Source of the DNA: JAKQDH01 sp029558835
GTDB taxonomy: Bacteria; Planctomycetota; Phycisphaerae; UBA1845
DNA: 64,000 nt
Direction: 5' to 3'
Assembly (NCBI GenBank): GCA_035356615.1
Contig: DAOQSN010000001.1
Coordinates: 1-64,000, forward strand
This document shows, one piece after another, positions 16,291-25,700 of the stretch. The notes beneath the pieces are model-generated. The model was given only the letters and a program-made list of their open reading frames with translations. It ran no database searches and was not told the DNA's origin. The position numbers and the translations under genes are program-made. Position 1 is the stretch's first letter; each line of letters opens with the position of its first letter.

Positions 16291-17402
16291 CTGAAACGCA
16301 CCAGCAAGTCCCTCCGGCGGAGACCGGACCGGGGCGGCAGTTGTCCCGGCGGGAGTTCCTGCTGCGCGGCGGCACCACAGTGGCGGCCGCCACCGCGACT
16401 GCCGGACTGGCCGTGTGGCTCCATGATGACATCGGGACGGCCGGGCTAGCGCAACCGCGGCCCGCGACAATCAAGAACTACTTCGCCGCCGTGGATTACC
16501 CTGAGTCCGCCCCCCGCGTCAGCATCGTGCGCGACGCACGAGACCGCGTTGACGGAATGGTCGGGGCAGCCCTCGCACCGCTGGGCGGCATCGAGCGCTT
16601 CGTACGCAAGGGCGACTGCGTGTTGATCAAGCCGAACGTCGGCTTCGAACGCGACCCGCGCCTCGGCGCCACCACCCACCCGGAGGTCGTACGCTCGGTC
16701 ATCCGCCTGTGCCGACGGGCGGGCGCCCGCCGCGTGCTGGTCACCGATAACCCCATCGAGCAGGCCGCGGCCTGCTTCGCGCGGACGGGGATCCGGGCGG
16801 TCGCCGACCAGGAAGGCGCCCGCGTGGTGCTGCCGGTGGAACGGTACTTCCAACCGGTGGCCGTGCGTCCCACGCCACCCGACCCGGCCCGCAACGAGGC
16901 GCTCGGCACGTGGCCCATCCTCTGGGCGCCGCTCGAACAGGCCGACAAGGTGATCGGCATCGCGCCCATTAAGGACCACAATCTCTGTAGCGCGTCCATG
17001 TTGATGAAGAACTGGTACGGCCTGCTCGGCGGGCGGCGCAACCAGTTCCATCAGGCGATCCATGACGTGATCTCCGACCTGGGTCTGCTGGTCAGCCCGA
17101 CGCTGGTGATTGCCGACGGGTTGCGCGTGCTGATCCGGAACGGCCCCACGGGGGGCAGCCTAAACGACGTTCGCCCGGCGCACACGCTGGTGGCGGCCGT
17201 GGACCAGGTCGCCTGCGACGCCTGGTGTTACGAGAACCTGCTGCAGCGCGACCCGACCCGGCTGCGCTACCTGGAGCTGGCGCATCGGAAGTTCGGTTTG
17301 GACGCTTACTCACAGTCGCGCCGGTTCGGCCGGCACGACTGGCGCGAGTATGAACGCACCGGCCTGCTCGTGGAACAGGACTTGAGTAATCGGCTCGCCT
17401 GA
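16287..17402 (+). CDS. DUF362 domain protein with twin-arginine signal
   Basis: The protein has 371 residues. The start is the ATG at 16287, whose ATGA overlaps the preceding stop. The N-terminus carries a Tat motif (SRREFLLRG) and a hydrophobic Ala/Thr stretch. The main domain has the DUF362 pattern: DCVLIKPNVGFE, TTHPEVVRSVIRLC, a late KDHNLCSASMLMKNWYGLLG and a final LIVAD-type strand. Tat export implies folding with a cofactor before crossing the membrane. DUF362 proteins are often linked to Fe-S clusters, but no ferredoxin motif is in this chain, and the neighbouring polyferredoxin may supply electrons. Confidence 0.85.
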   Translation: MTETHQQVPPAETGPGRQLSRREFLLRGGTTVAAATATAGLAVWLHDDIGTAGLAQPRPATIKNYFAAVDYPESAPRVSIVRDARDRVDGMVGAALAPLGGIERFVRKGDCVLIKPNVGFERDPRLGATTHPEVVRSVIRLCRRAGARRVLVTDNPIEQAAACFARTGIRAVADQEGARVVLPVERYFQPVAVRPTPPDPARNEALGTWPILWAPLEQADKVIGIAPIKDHNLCSASMLMKNWYGLLGGRRNQFHQAIHDVISDLGLLVSPTLVIADGLRVLIRNGPTGGSLNDVRPAHTLVAAVDQVACDAWCYENLLQRDPTRLRYLELAHRKFGLDAYSQSRRFGRHDWREYERTGLLVEQDLSNRLA

Positions 17403-17483
17403 CGGCCGTCACGGGGGCCCGCCGCCGGCCGGGCTTGCCCACGGAGTGTTCCGGCGCGGCCGGGCGGGTGGAAAGTACGGCGC

Positions 17484-19313
17484 ATGCGCATCACTACCGC
17501 ACGCATCATCAGCCAGAGCGTCTTCGCGGCGCTGTTCCTGGCGTTCATAACGCTGACGAGTCTCTCAATGCTGAGTGACTACCCGGCGTTGCGCTTCTGG
17601 TTGAGCAAGTTCCTGGAGATTGACCCGCTGGTGGCCGTCTCCACCGCCATGACCACGCACACCTTGTACAAGGGCCTGCTGTGGTCGCTGGTGGTGCTGC
17701 TGCCGACGCTGTTTCTGGGACGGTTCTTCTGTAACTGGGTTTGCCCGTTCGGGACGCTGCATCATCTGACGGGGTGGCTGTTCCATCGGCGCGGACTCCA
17801 GGCCAAGATCGACGCGAATCAGTACCGGCGCAGCGCGGTCCTGAAGTATTACATTCTGGTGGGGATGCTGGTCGCGGCGCTGTTCGGCACCTTGCAGATC
17901 GGGCTGCTCGATCCGCTGGTGTTCGTGCATCGGGCGTTCACGGTGAACGTGTTGCCGTTGCTGGGCCGACCGGTGCCGGCCCTGGAACTGCCGGGCGGGG
18001 CGGTGCTCGGCGGCGGACGACTGCACCAGTTCGGCTGGATACTCGGCTTCGCATTCTTCGTGCTGCTAACGCTGAACCTGGTGCGGCCGAGGTGGTTCTG
18101 TCGCGTGCTCTGCCCGTTGGGGGCATTGCTGGGCGTGCTGTCGCGGTTCTCCCTGTGGCGCATCGAACGCGACCCGCGGCGCTGTGTGAACTGCAACGTG
18201 TGCGTGCAGGGTTGCGAAGGGGCGTGTGAGCCGGACGCCCGGCTGCGCCGCAGTGAGTGCTTCGTCTGCTTCAACTGTATCGAGGACTGCCCGCACGGGG
18301 CGCTGCGCTTCGCGTTCCTGCCGTCGCGGGCGAGCGAGGTGACCGGCCCGGACGCCGGACGCCGGGGTGTCGTGCTCGCGGCGCTGAGCGGGCTGTTCTT
18401 CTGCTCGTGGACACGCGCCGCCGGCAAAACCACGCGCGATTTCTCCAGCCGCGTCATCCGGCCGCCGGGAGCCGTGGAGGAACTGGAGTTCCTCGAACGC
18501 TGCCTCAAGTGCGACCAGTGCCTCCGTGTCTGCCCCACGAACGTGCTGCAACCGGCCCTGTTCGAGACGGGCCTCGAGGGGCTGTGGACGCCCGTGATGA
18601 ACTTCCGCATCGGCTTCTGCCAGCTTCATTGCACCGCGTGCGGCTACGTCTGCCCGACGGGGGCGATCCAGCACCTTACCGTGGATGAGAAGCTCGGGCT
18701 CGGCCCGGCCGCCGAGCAGGGACCGGTGCGCCTGGGCACGGCCCACTTCGACCTGGGCCGCTGCCTGCCCTGGAGCAAGAACACGCCCTGCATGGTCTGC
18801 GAGGAAATCTGCCCCGTGTCGCCGAAGGCGATCTATTCGGAATATCAACAGTTTCTGCTGCGCGACGGAAGGAAGTCCGTCACGGCGGCAACGGCCAACT
18901 CCGTGACACTGGCGGAAACCGCAACAGGAGTTGACTCCACCGGCGCGCCGTGCCGGTTCGTTGCCCATCAATTCCGAGGCGACGAGACCGCCTCGTACCA
19001 CGTGCGCACCACGCCCGGCCCCGCCGGAACGGGGCAGAGCGTACGCATCGCGGACAACAATGTGGATACGCTGGCCCTTGCCGCCGCGCTTGAGGAAGTG
19101 CCGCCGCCGGGAACTGAGGTCGGCATCTACATCGAATACAAGGTGCCGAAGATGGACACGTCGCGGTGCATCGGTTGCGGCCTCTGCGAGCATGCCTGCC
19201 CGGTGGTCGGCGACCGCCGCGCGGTGTACGTCACACCCGAGGGAGAGACGCGCTCCGAGCACGAGGGCGCGGCCGACCGCAACCGCTCCGTCCGCCTGCG
19301 CAAGAGTCTTTAA
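17484..19313 (+). CDS. Membrane polyferredoxin (NapH/CcoG-like, multiple 4Fe-4S clusters)
   Basis: The protein has 609 residues. Membrane segments in the first ~210 residues carry two CxxxCP motifs (FFCNWVCPFG and FCRVLCPLG), as in NapH- and RdxA-type proteins. A long soluble part follows with at least five more Cys-rich groups: CVNCNVCVQGCEGAC, CFVCFNCIEDCP, CLKCDQCLRVCP, CTACGYVCP and CMVCEEICP. A final CIGCGLCEHACP lies near residue 575. This is an electron-transfer protein carrying electrons across or along the membrane. Its position after DUF6599 and DUF362 suggests one periplasmic redox unit. The physiological substrate is unknown. Confidence 0.9.
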   Translation: MRITTARIISQSVFAALFLAFITLTSLSMLSDYPALRFWLSKFLEIDPLVAVSTAMTTHTLYKGLLWSLVVLLPTLFLGRFFCNWVCPFGTLHHLTGWLFHRRGLQAKIDANQYRRSAVLKYYILVGMLVAALFGTLQIGLLDPLVFVHRAFTVNVLPLLGRPVPALELPGGAVLGGGRLHQFGWILGFAFFVLLTLNLVRPRWFCRVLCPLGALLGVLSRFSLWRIERDPRRCVNCNVCVQGCEGACEPDARLRRSECFVCFNCIEDCPHGALRFAFLPSRASEVTGPDAGRRGVVLAALSGLFFCSWTRAAGKTTRDFSSRVIRPPGAVEELEFLERCLKCDQCLRVCPTNVLQPALFETGLEGLWTPVMNFRIGFCQLHCTACGYVCPTGAIQHLTVDEKLGLGPAAEQGPVRLGTAHFDLGRCLPWSKNTPCMVCEEICPVSPKAIYSEYQQFLLRDGRKSVTAATANSVTLAETATGVDSTGAPCRFVAHQFRGDETASYHVRTTPGPAGTGQSVRIADNNVDTLALAAALEEVPPPGTEVGIYIEYKVPKMDTSRCIGCGLCEHACPVVGDRRAVYVTPEGETRSEHEGAADRNRSVRLRKSL

Positions 19314-19330
19314 ACGCCTGGTGGGCCTGA

Positions 19331-19374
19331 CGGAACCCCTCTCCCCCCTGGGGGAGAGGGCAGGGTGAGGGGGA
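19331..19374. repeat. Family A palindrome directly after the polyferredoxin gene
   Basis: GAACCCCTCTCCCCCCTG then GGGGGAGAGGG then CAGGGTGAGGG forms a strong stem 17 bases after the polyferredoxin stop and before the exonuclease gene. It may serve as a transcription terminator or boundary. Confidence 0.7.
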
Positions 19375-19402
19375 TTGACACAGTCTGTTGGGAGAACCCG
19401 TC

Positions 19403-20101
19403 GTGAACATTCTCGCCTTCGACATCGAGACCTCGAACGTGTTTGACCTTCGCCCCGGCGAGGATCTGGACAAGTACGCCCCGTTCGACGTGGCCGTCGC
19501 CGCCACGCAAGTCGCCGGCGGCGAGCACCGCCTCTGGCTTTCGCCCGGTCCGGGCGATAGGCCGCTGGTCAATCTGGAACGCCGGCACGCGCGCGAGCTG
19601 CTTGACTACCTCGACCAGATGCAGCGTGCCGGCCATGCCGTCTGCGCGTGGAACGGGCTGAGCTTCGATCTGCGCTGGATCGCCCGCGCGGCCGACGACG
19701 TGGCCACCGCGTCGCGGATCGCCCGCGCCCTGTACGATCCGTGCTTCCAGTTCTACAAGTTGAAGGGTTTTCCAGTGTCGCTGGCGGCCGTCGGCGAAGG
19801 GATGCGCATCGGCATGCAGAAAAGCATGGACGCGGCCGACGCTCCGCGGCAGTGGCAGGCCGGCAACCACCAAGCCGTCTGCGATTACGTATTGGGTGAC
19901 GTGCGCATGACCATCGAGATCGTCGCGGCCATCGAGCGCCGCCACGAGATCGCCTGGGTCACGCAACGCGGCAAGCGTTCCACGGTCCCCGTCCCGCGCC
20001 TGCGCACCGTCGAGGACTGCCTGCGCGACCCGCTGCCGGATCAGTCCTGGATGGGCAGCCCGCTGCCGCAGAAGAAGTTTGTGGGCTGGCTCGCACTGTA
20101 G
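19403..20101 (+). CDS. Predicted DEDD-type 3'-5' exonuclease (RNase H-like fold)
   Basis: The protein has 232 residues; the start is the GTG at 19403 with GGGAG upstream. The three exonuclease motifs are visible: ExoI FDIETS (residues 5-10), ExoII CAWNGLSFDLRWI (about 82-94) and ExoIII near YVLGDVRMTIEIV (about 163-175), each carrying the metal-binding acidic residues. It belongs to the YprB/RNase_H_2-type uncharacterised group, probably acting on nucleic-acid 3' ends. The last ~65 codons plus the 3' flank occur again at 22584-22795, so the gene end has been duplicated. Confidence 0.75.
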   Translation: MNILAFDIETSNVFDLRPGEDLDKYAPFDVAVAATQVAGGEHRLWLSPGPGDRPLVNLERRHARELLDYLDQMQRAGHAVCAWNGLSFDLRWIARAADDVATASRIARALYDPCFQFYKLKGFPVSLAAVGEGMRIGMQKSMDAADAPRQWQAGNHQAVCDYVLGDVRMTIEIVAAIERRHEIAWVTQRGKRSTVPVPRLRTVEDCLRDPLPDQSWMGSPLPQKKFVGWLAL

Positions 20102-20117
20102 AGCAGCGGCGCCCCCG
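19907..20117 (+). repeat. Duplicated exonuclease 3' end, copy 1 (in the intact gene)
   Basis: These 211 bases are nearly identical to 22584-22795. The copies differ mainly in the last codons (the intact gene ends VGWLAL, the copy TGWLVQ). Confidence 0.9.
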
Positions 20118-20630
20118 GTTCGGCGCCCATCGGCGCCAAGGTCACCCCAGTCAGCCCCTCCGACAGCGCCAGAATCGATCGCACTGATTCGCTCCGCCGC
20201 CGAAAGGCGCCCACTTCGGGGCGTGGCGCCCACGTGCGGGAGGCAGGCGGGTAGGCTTTTCCCCGCCGAGCCAAACGCAAGCGGATCACGTTGCCTGGTG
20301 CCTCCCGCTAGTAGCCCATGCCAACCAGACGTCCCTCCTTCATTGGTGGCCGACCGTCGGGGCCGCCACCACGATCGCGACCGAGATACCGGCCACGCGC
20401 GTTCCTGGTGGCTCCCCTCCGCCCAGGACCGGAGGCGACCGCGGCTCCTAACGGCATGACGAGACACGGCTCCATGCCACCTGGTGCACATGCAGCACAC
20501 GAGAACCCCGACGTTGTCTCGAAAGAAGAAACGCAAGAAACCCCGGAAAGGCCAAAAAAGCGAGAAAAGCGTTGACCACCACTCTTCACCGTGCTACACT
20601 TTACCTACCAGAAACCGAACGAGGTGAGGC
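20102..20630. other. Intergenic region before the YwgA-like gene
   Basis: About 530 bases. The first part follows the exonuclease stop, and no gene is seen. The last ~100 bases are AT-richer (A-rich leader) and contain the promoter of the YwgA/HD pair. Confidence 0.5.
20572..20600 (+). promoter_or_regulatory. Sigma-70 promoter of the YwgA-like/HD pair
   Basis: The -35 box TTGACC (20572-20577), a 17-base spacer and the -10 box TACACT (20595-20600) lie 30 bases before the start at 20631, which has a GAGGTGAG ribosome site. Confidence 0.75.
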
Positions 20631-21149
20631 ATGGATCGCCGACAGATCGGAATGAGGCTGGCGTTTGACGTGCTTGGGGTTCCGTTCAAACTTGACACCT
20701 TCAACCACCGTCTCGCTGTCCAGAAGGTCGTGTACCTTGCCCAGGCCGCCGGAATTCATCTCGGCTACGACTTCCACTGGTACCTTCGAGGGCCGTATTC
20801 GCCTGACCTGACGCGAGACGTGTTCGCCGTGGACGCAGAGGCCGGAGAGGGCACCAACGAATGGGCGCGCTGGCAGTTCGACGATCAATCGAAGGCTCGG
20901 CTCGAGGAGCTGAGCAGCATCGTGCGCCCGAGAGGCAACCCACGCTCCCCTGCTGACCTTGAGCGTTTGGCGTCTGTTCACTACGTGATTTCGCGACAAG
21001 GCGTATCGCCCGATGACCACACGCGGCTTGCAGAGAGGGTGCGGGCTTTAGGCAAGCGCTACGACCAGAAAGTTGTGTCTGCGGCAGTCAACGAGCTCTC
21101 CCAGTGTGGGTTGTTGAAGGATGTTGTCGGGCGAGACCGTAGTCGTTGA
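20631..21149 (+). CDS. YwgA-like / Panacea-related small protein
   Basis: The protein has 172 residues. LAVQKVVYLAQAAGIHLGYD followed by FHWYLRGPYSPDLTRDVF (about residues 29-66) matches the pattern Q-K-x-x-Y-x-A...Y-x-F-x-x-Y-x-x-G-P-Y-S-x-x-L. That pattern occurs in B. subtilis YwgA-type proteins, which resemble Panacea-domain antitoxins. The C-terminus is helical and charged. It is the first gene of a pair and overlaps the HD-hydrolase gene by 29 bases. From memory, ywgA lies next to the HD-domain gene ywfO in B. subtilis, which would make this a conserved pair. The role is inferred as regulator, antitoxin or adaptor for the HD enzyme. Confidence 0.65.
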   Translation: MDRRQIGMRLAFDVLGVPFKLDTFNHRLAVQKVVYLAQAAGIHLGYDFHWYLRGPYSPDLTRDVFAVDAEAGEGTNEWARWQFDDQSKARLEELSSIVRPRGNPRSPADLERLASVHYVISRQGVSPDDHTRLAERVRALGKRYDQKVVSAAVNELSQCGLLKDVVGRDRSR

Positions 21150-22512
21150 CTCGATCCACGGGGACATTCACCTCAAGCCCCGTGAACAACGCATTGTCGA
21201 CACTGCGTCCTTCCAGCGTCTGCGCCACCTCAAGCAACTCGGGATGGGGCAAGTCACGTACCCCAATGCCACCCACACGCGTTTCGCCCACAGCCTCGGC
21301 GTACTTGGCGTAATGGCGCGGATTACGCAAGTGGCTCACGACGCGTTGCACTTGTCCGATGAACAACGCGATGACGTCCGCCTGGCTGCCTTGCTGCACG
21401 ATATCGGCCACTACCCCTATTCTCACTTGATGGAGAAGGTTGACAAGGTGCGGCTCACCGAGGAGCTCGTCGCCGAAAACCCGACGGCGGATTTCAGTTC
21501 GCTTCCATATCCGGGGCACGAGGAAGTAGGCGAACTGATTCTCACCAGTCAGCGTGATCTGATTACCGCCATCGGGGGCAAAGAACGCGCCCAGAGAATC
21601 GCTGGTCTGTTTAGAAGCCGCCCTCCTGGACAGGAGCAACTGAGCAAGCTCGTGCACAGCAGCTTGGACATGGACAGGCTTGACTACCTGCTGCGGGATG
21701 CGCGCGCGACGGGCGTCCCATACGGCATGATTGATCTCAACTACTTGCTGAACAACCTGAAGGTGAGCCCGAGCGGGATGCTCGGTGTTTCTGACAAGGC
21801 GCTTCCTGCGGCCGAGCAATGTCTCTTTGCGCGGTTCTTCATGCACCGCGCAGTCTACTACCACAAGACCACGTTCGGGCTTGAGGAGGCCTGCCGACAG
21901 TTGCTGCGACGTCTGCGGGATGCGGGAACTCGGGGGCTCGCACGCGACGGGGATGCCATTCGGACGACGGTCACATCGACGAGACTCGGGGAATTCACCG
22001 ATGCCTATGTAGACGGGCTCGTGCTCAAGGCGGCTCGATCAAGGAATCCTGTCATCGAGGCGCTGGCGAACGCGATACGGAACCGGCGCCCGCCGAAGCT
22101 ACTAAAGGAAGTCTGCGTGCTGGAAGAGAGCGGCAAAGAGCACCACGCAGGCGCGACCTTCAAGCAGCGATGCAAGCATACTTTGGGCGAGTTGGCTAGG
22201 GAGAACAATATCCCGCTTGAACTGTTCTTGTTCTGCGAACTCCCAAAGCCGCTCGTGCTTGAGCAGCGCGGCAGCAGCGTGACGGCAAAACAGGCGCGGA
22301 AGTTGGTGGCCGAGGAGCGCGAGGACCTGATCAAGGTCTTTCTCCCCGGCGAGGATGAACCGGTCTCACTGGTGGACATCCCGTACAGCCTGCTCAACAA
22401 GTGCTCGAACTACTTCTTTCAGGCGTATCGTTTGTATATAGTTCGGGAAGATCTCGAGGATGACAAGCTGAAGAGGCTGCGCGATGCGGTCAAGGACTGG
22501 GACGAAACGTAG
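21121..22512 (+). CDS. HD-domain nucleotide phosphohydrolase (YwfO/dGTPase/SAMHD1-like)
   Basis: The protein has 463 residues. The metal site is complete: H57 in RFAHSLGV, H93-D94 in LLHDIGHYPYSH and D183/D185 in HSSLDMDRLDYLLRD. The N-terminal IHGDIHLKP and the FQRLRHLKQLG helix are typical of dGTPase-like HD proteins. Such enzymes remove triphosphate from deoxynucleotides or act on related nucleotides. The C-terminal ~200 residues are helical and variable. The start at 21121 overlaps the YwgA-like gene, and AAGG directly abuts the ATG, so translation is probably coupled. The gene pair lies between the two copies of the exonuclease 3' end. Confidence 0.8.
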   Translation: MLSGETVVVDSIHGDIHLKPREQRIVDTASFQRLRHLKQLGMGQVTYPNATHTRFAHSLGVLGVMARITQVAHDALHLSDEQRDDVRLAALLHDIGHYPYSHLMEKVDKVRLTEELVAENPTADFSSLPYPGHEEVGELILTSQRDLITAIGGKERAQRIAGLFRSRPPGQEQLSKLVHSSLDMDRLDYLLRDARATGVPYGMIDLNYLLNNLKVSPSGMLGVSDKALPAAEQCLFARFFMHRAVYYHKTTFGLEEACRQLLRRLRDAGTRGLARDGDAIRTTVTSTRLGEFTDAYVDGLVLKAARSRNPVIEALANAIRNRRPPKLLKEVCVLEESGKEHHAGATFKQRCKHTLGELARENNIPLELFLFCELPKPLVLEQRGSSVTAKQARKLVAEEREDLIKVFLPGEDEPVSLVDIPYSLLNKCSNYFFQAYRLYIVREDLEDDKLKRLRDAVKDWDET

Positions 22513-22521
22513 CGTGTCGGC

Positions 22522-22579
22522 GGGCGATGCCCACCCTACGCCGTCTCCGACGTTGCCGGTTGCAGGCAGGGGGCGTCGC
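22522..22579 (-). repeat. Duplicated rsfS 3' end, displaced copy
   Basis: This matches 26403-26460 with the first 30 bases identical. On the minus strand it still spells the end of RsfS (GDAPCLQPATSETA, stop). It joins the exonuclease copy that starts at 22584 with no spacer beyond 4 bases. Confidence 0.85.
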
Positions 22580-22583
22580 GCGG

Positions 22584-22795
22584 ATGACCATCGAGATCGT
22601 CGCGGCCATCGAGCGCCGCCACGAGATCGCCTGGGTCACGCAACGCGGCAAGCGTTCCACGGTCCCCGTCCCGCGCCTGCGCACCGTCGAGGACTGCCTG
22701 CGCGACCCGCTGCCGGATCAGTCCTGGATGACCAGCCCGCTGCCGCAGGAGAAGTTCACAGGCTGGCTGGTGCAATAGAGCAGCAGCACGCCCCC
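22584..22795 (+). pseudogene. Duplicated exonuclease 3' end, displaced copy
   Basis: This carries the last ~65 codons of the exonuclease gene with a changed C-terminus and no 5' part. The in-frame ATG at 22584 could start a short peptide, but the catalytic motifs ExoI and ExoII are absent. Confidence 0.85.
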
Positions 22796-22799
22796 GCCC

Positions 22800-25700
22800 T
22801 TACGGAGTCCTTCTTCGGCGCATGCTGAGACGGCTCAGGCAGCATACCCCCATGACGCCGGGCAACATCACCGTAGCGATGCCTGCGCCACACCCACCTC
22901 CGGAAGGTGTCGGGGGAGGCGGCTCGCACGCGTCTCCAACGCCGTCGGCGTCAGCGTCGGCCTGGTTGGCGTTAGCCGTCGTCGGGCAGTTGTCCACACA
23001 ATCCGCAATACCATCGTCGTCCGAATCGACGTCCGCCACGCCGCAACCGCACTGGCCAGGATTCTGCTTTTGCGGGTCGTCGGGACACTCGTCCACGCAG
23101 TCGGGTACCCCGTCCCTATCGGAGTCCACGTCCGCCACGCCGCAACCACACTGCCCCGGTTCCTGTTTCTGCGGATCGTCCGGGCATTCGTCCGTGCAAT
23201 CCAATGTTCCGTCCCCGTCGGAATCGATGTCCGGCACACCGCAGTCGCATTCCCCGGGGGCGACCTTGTCGGGGTCCTGCGGACACTCGTCGCACACATT
23301 CCCCACGCCATCTTCGTCGTCGTCGCGCTGGTCAGGGTTCAGAGCTTCGCGGCAGTTATCCGTTTCATCGGGGACACCGTCAACATCTGCGTCCGCGGGC
23401 GGACCAGTGTACTCGCCTCGCCGGTACACGACGCCGAGTTCGGCGTCGGACAGCCACAACTCTGGATCGCCATCCGGCGTGACGGTATCCTCCGCGAGTG
23501 CTTGTCTGAACAGGGAAGACCCGGTAAATGCCGACAGGTCTAGGTCCGAGTAGACGATTGCGGTATCGTCACCAGTGAAGCACGGCCATCCCGGGTGTCC
23601 GGGACCGACGACAAGCCCGCTGTGCAAGGTGTTATACCGGTCGTACACCCCGACGTACGACCACCCCGAAAGAACCTCGTCGGCCTCAAAGGTGACGTAC
23701 CTGTCGCTGGTGTTGCTCAGCGATGGCCATGCGAAATCGTAACCCACCAGGGGTGGAAGGAGCAGTTGGATCGCGCCGCTCTCTACGTCGAGCGAGTAGA
23801 TCGCCCAAGCTCCGTAAGTCATGCCGCCGCCGAGGTCGATTGTCGTCAAAGCGTCGTACACGAGGAAGCGCCCGTCAGGCGTGAAGTCCAGCCCGCGCGC
23901 ATACTGCACGGTGTCGAGCTCCCCACCATCGAATGTCGGGGCCTGTAACGTGAACGTCTCCACGTCAGACGTGGTCAGATTGGCAACTCTAATCGCGTTC
24001 TCCGGTTGCCCCGCCGCGTCGAGAAGTACGAATGCGGCAAGTTCGTTGTCGGGCGACACTGCGATCGAGGAGGCTGTTCCAGGGTCCCCCAAGCAGGACG
24101 AGGATTCACTCCCATCGGTTGGGATCACGCACACATCGTTCAAGATGTCGATGTAGACCGCCCAGGTGCCGTCACCGCTGATCGAAGGTCGCGAAACCGG
24201 GGCGTCTATTACCAGTGGCGTACCCATCGAGCCGTCCCCAAGCGCTTCTTCGCGCCGCGCCAGCCAAACCACCCCGCTCAACGAGCTTCGGTACAGGAAG
24301 AGCGTGGCGTCCGGCCCGGACACGGGGGCGAACCCCGGTGGAATCGACGTCGCTGGGGCCTCGACCACCTCAACAGCATCGAAAGCCTCCGCCACCTTCT
24401 GAACCTGGACCGAGCCCGCCCCGAACAACTCCTCCGCTGCCTGCACACACTGGAGCCGGCAGTCAACGAACTGCGAATTGGCGACGAGGTGCGTTGTCAG
24501 CGCCCGATAGAAGATCCTCTCGGCGTCCGCCGTTCCTATCGCGTCTGGCAGCCCTGCCGCCAGCAGGTAAAACGCGTGGCTGATGACCGTACTGTTGTAG
24601 TGCACACCACCGTAATCATAATCCTCCGAGACGGGCCCCAACCGCATCTCGCTTGCAGTGGAGGGGTAGGGGAGATTAGTTTCGTACTCGAGGCGTGACG
24701 GGTTGGCGTGGTCGCGCAGGGCCGGCGTAAGCCCGCCTCCTGTCACCCAGTCAGGAGCACCGTACGTGCGGGCCTCAACCATCTCGCCGAAGATATCGGA
24801 GAATGCTTCATTGAGCGCGCCCGACTCCGCATAGTACTCCAGGTTCGCCGTATACGTCGTCACCCCGTGCGTCAGTTCGTGCGCGACTACATCAAGCGAG
24901 CCCACAAAGCCGCTACCAAAGTAGGCCACGTTCTCACCGGGAGACCAGCACGCGTTGTTGGGGCGGCGCGGGTCTCTGGCAACGGCAAGGATAGACCCAC
25001 CCTCTCCGTTGAGGGATGCGCGTTCATGGCGCTCGAGAAAGTAGTCGTATGTTTCGGAGAGAGCAAAGCCCAAACTCACGACATCTGAATCCCACGCAGA
25101 CGCGCTTGGGCTACTTGGCACGTCGGGCGACCCGTTCTCGTATGCGCCAACGTAGACCGCGCCGACCGTGGGGTCGAAGGGCAAAGGGTCGGAGCCCGCG
25201 TCGAACATCGACTTGGCGGCATCTACCATATAGTAGACGCCGTCTTGCTCCCACACGTTGAAGGAACGCAGGTTCCCGCCTAGATCGACGGCGGAAGTGG
25301 CGACAACAGCAGTCGGGACAAGATCGTAGGCCAGTAGCACGATTCCGGTTAGTCCGTCCACGATCACCCGCCACTGCGCCCTCTCCGGGGCGGAGACCTC
25401 GACCTTCCACGCAAGGCGACAAGGACGATCACCGGGAGCGTACACGATGAGCGTCGGGTCTTCAGCGGAAGCCTCAGCGGCAAAGGGGACCGCAGCGCGG
25501 GCGATTTCCTGAGCTTTCGGCGCGTCGATCACGGGCCGGTTGGGCAGGTCACGCGGCGTCGCAACATAGGCGCCGTTGACGAGGTCTACGTTTCCCGCTG
25601 GGTCGAGGTGTACGATCAGGTCGGCCGGCCATACCGGGACGCCTCGGTAGCTCTGAGCGAACCGCACATGAGTACGCCCCAGCGCATCGCGATCTGTCCG

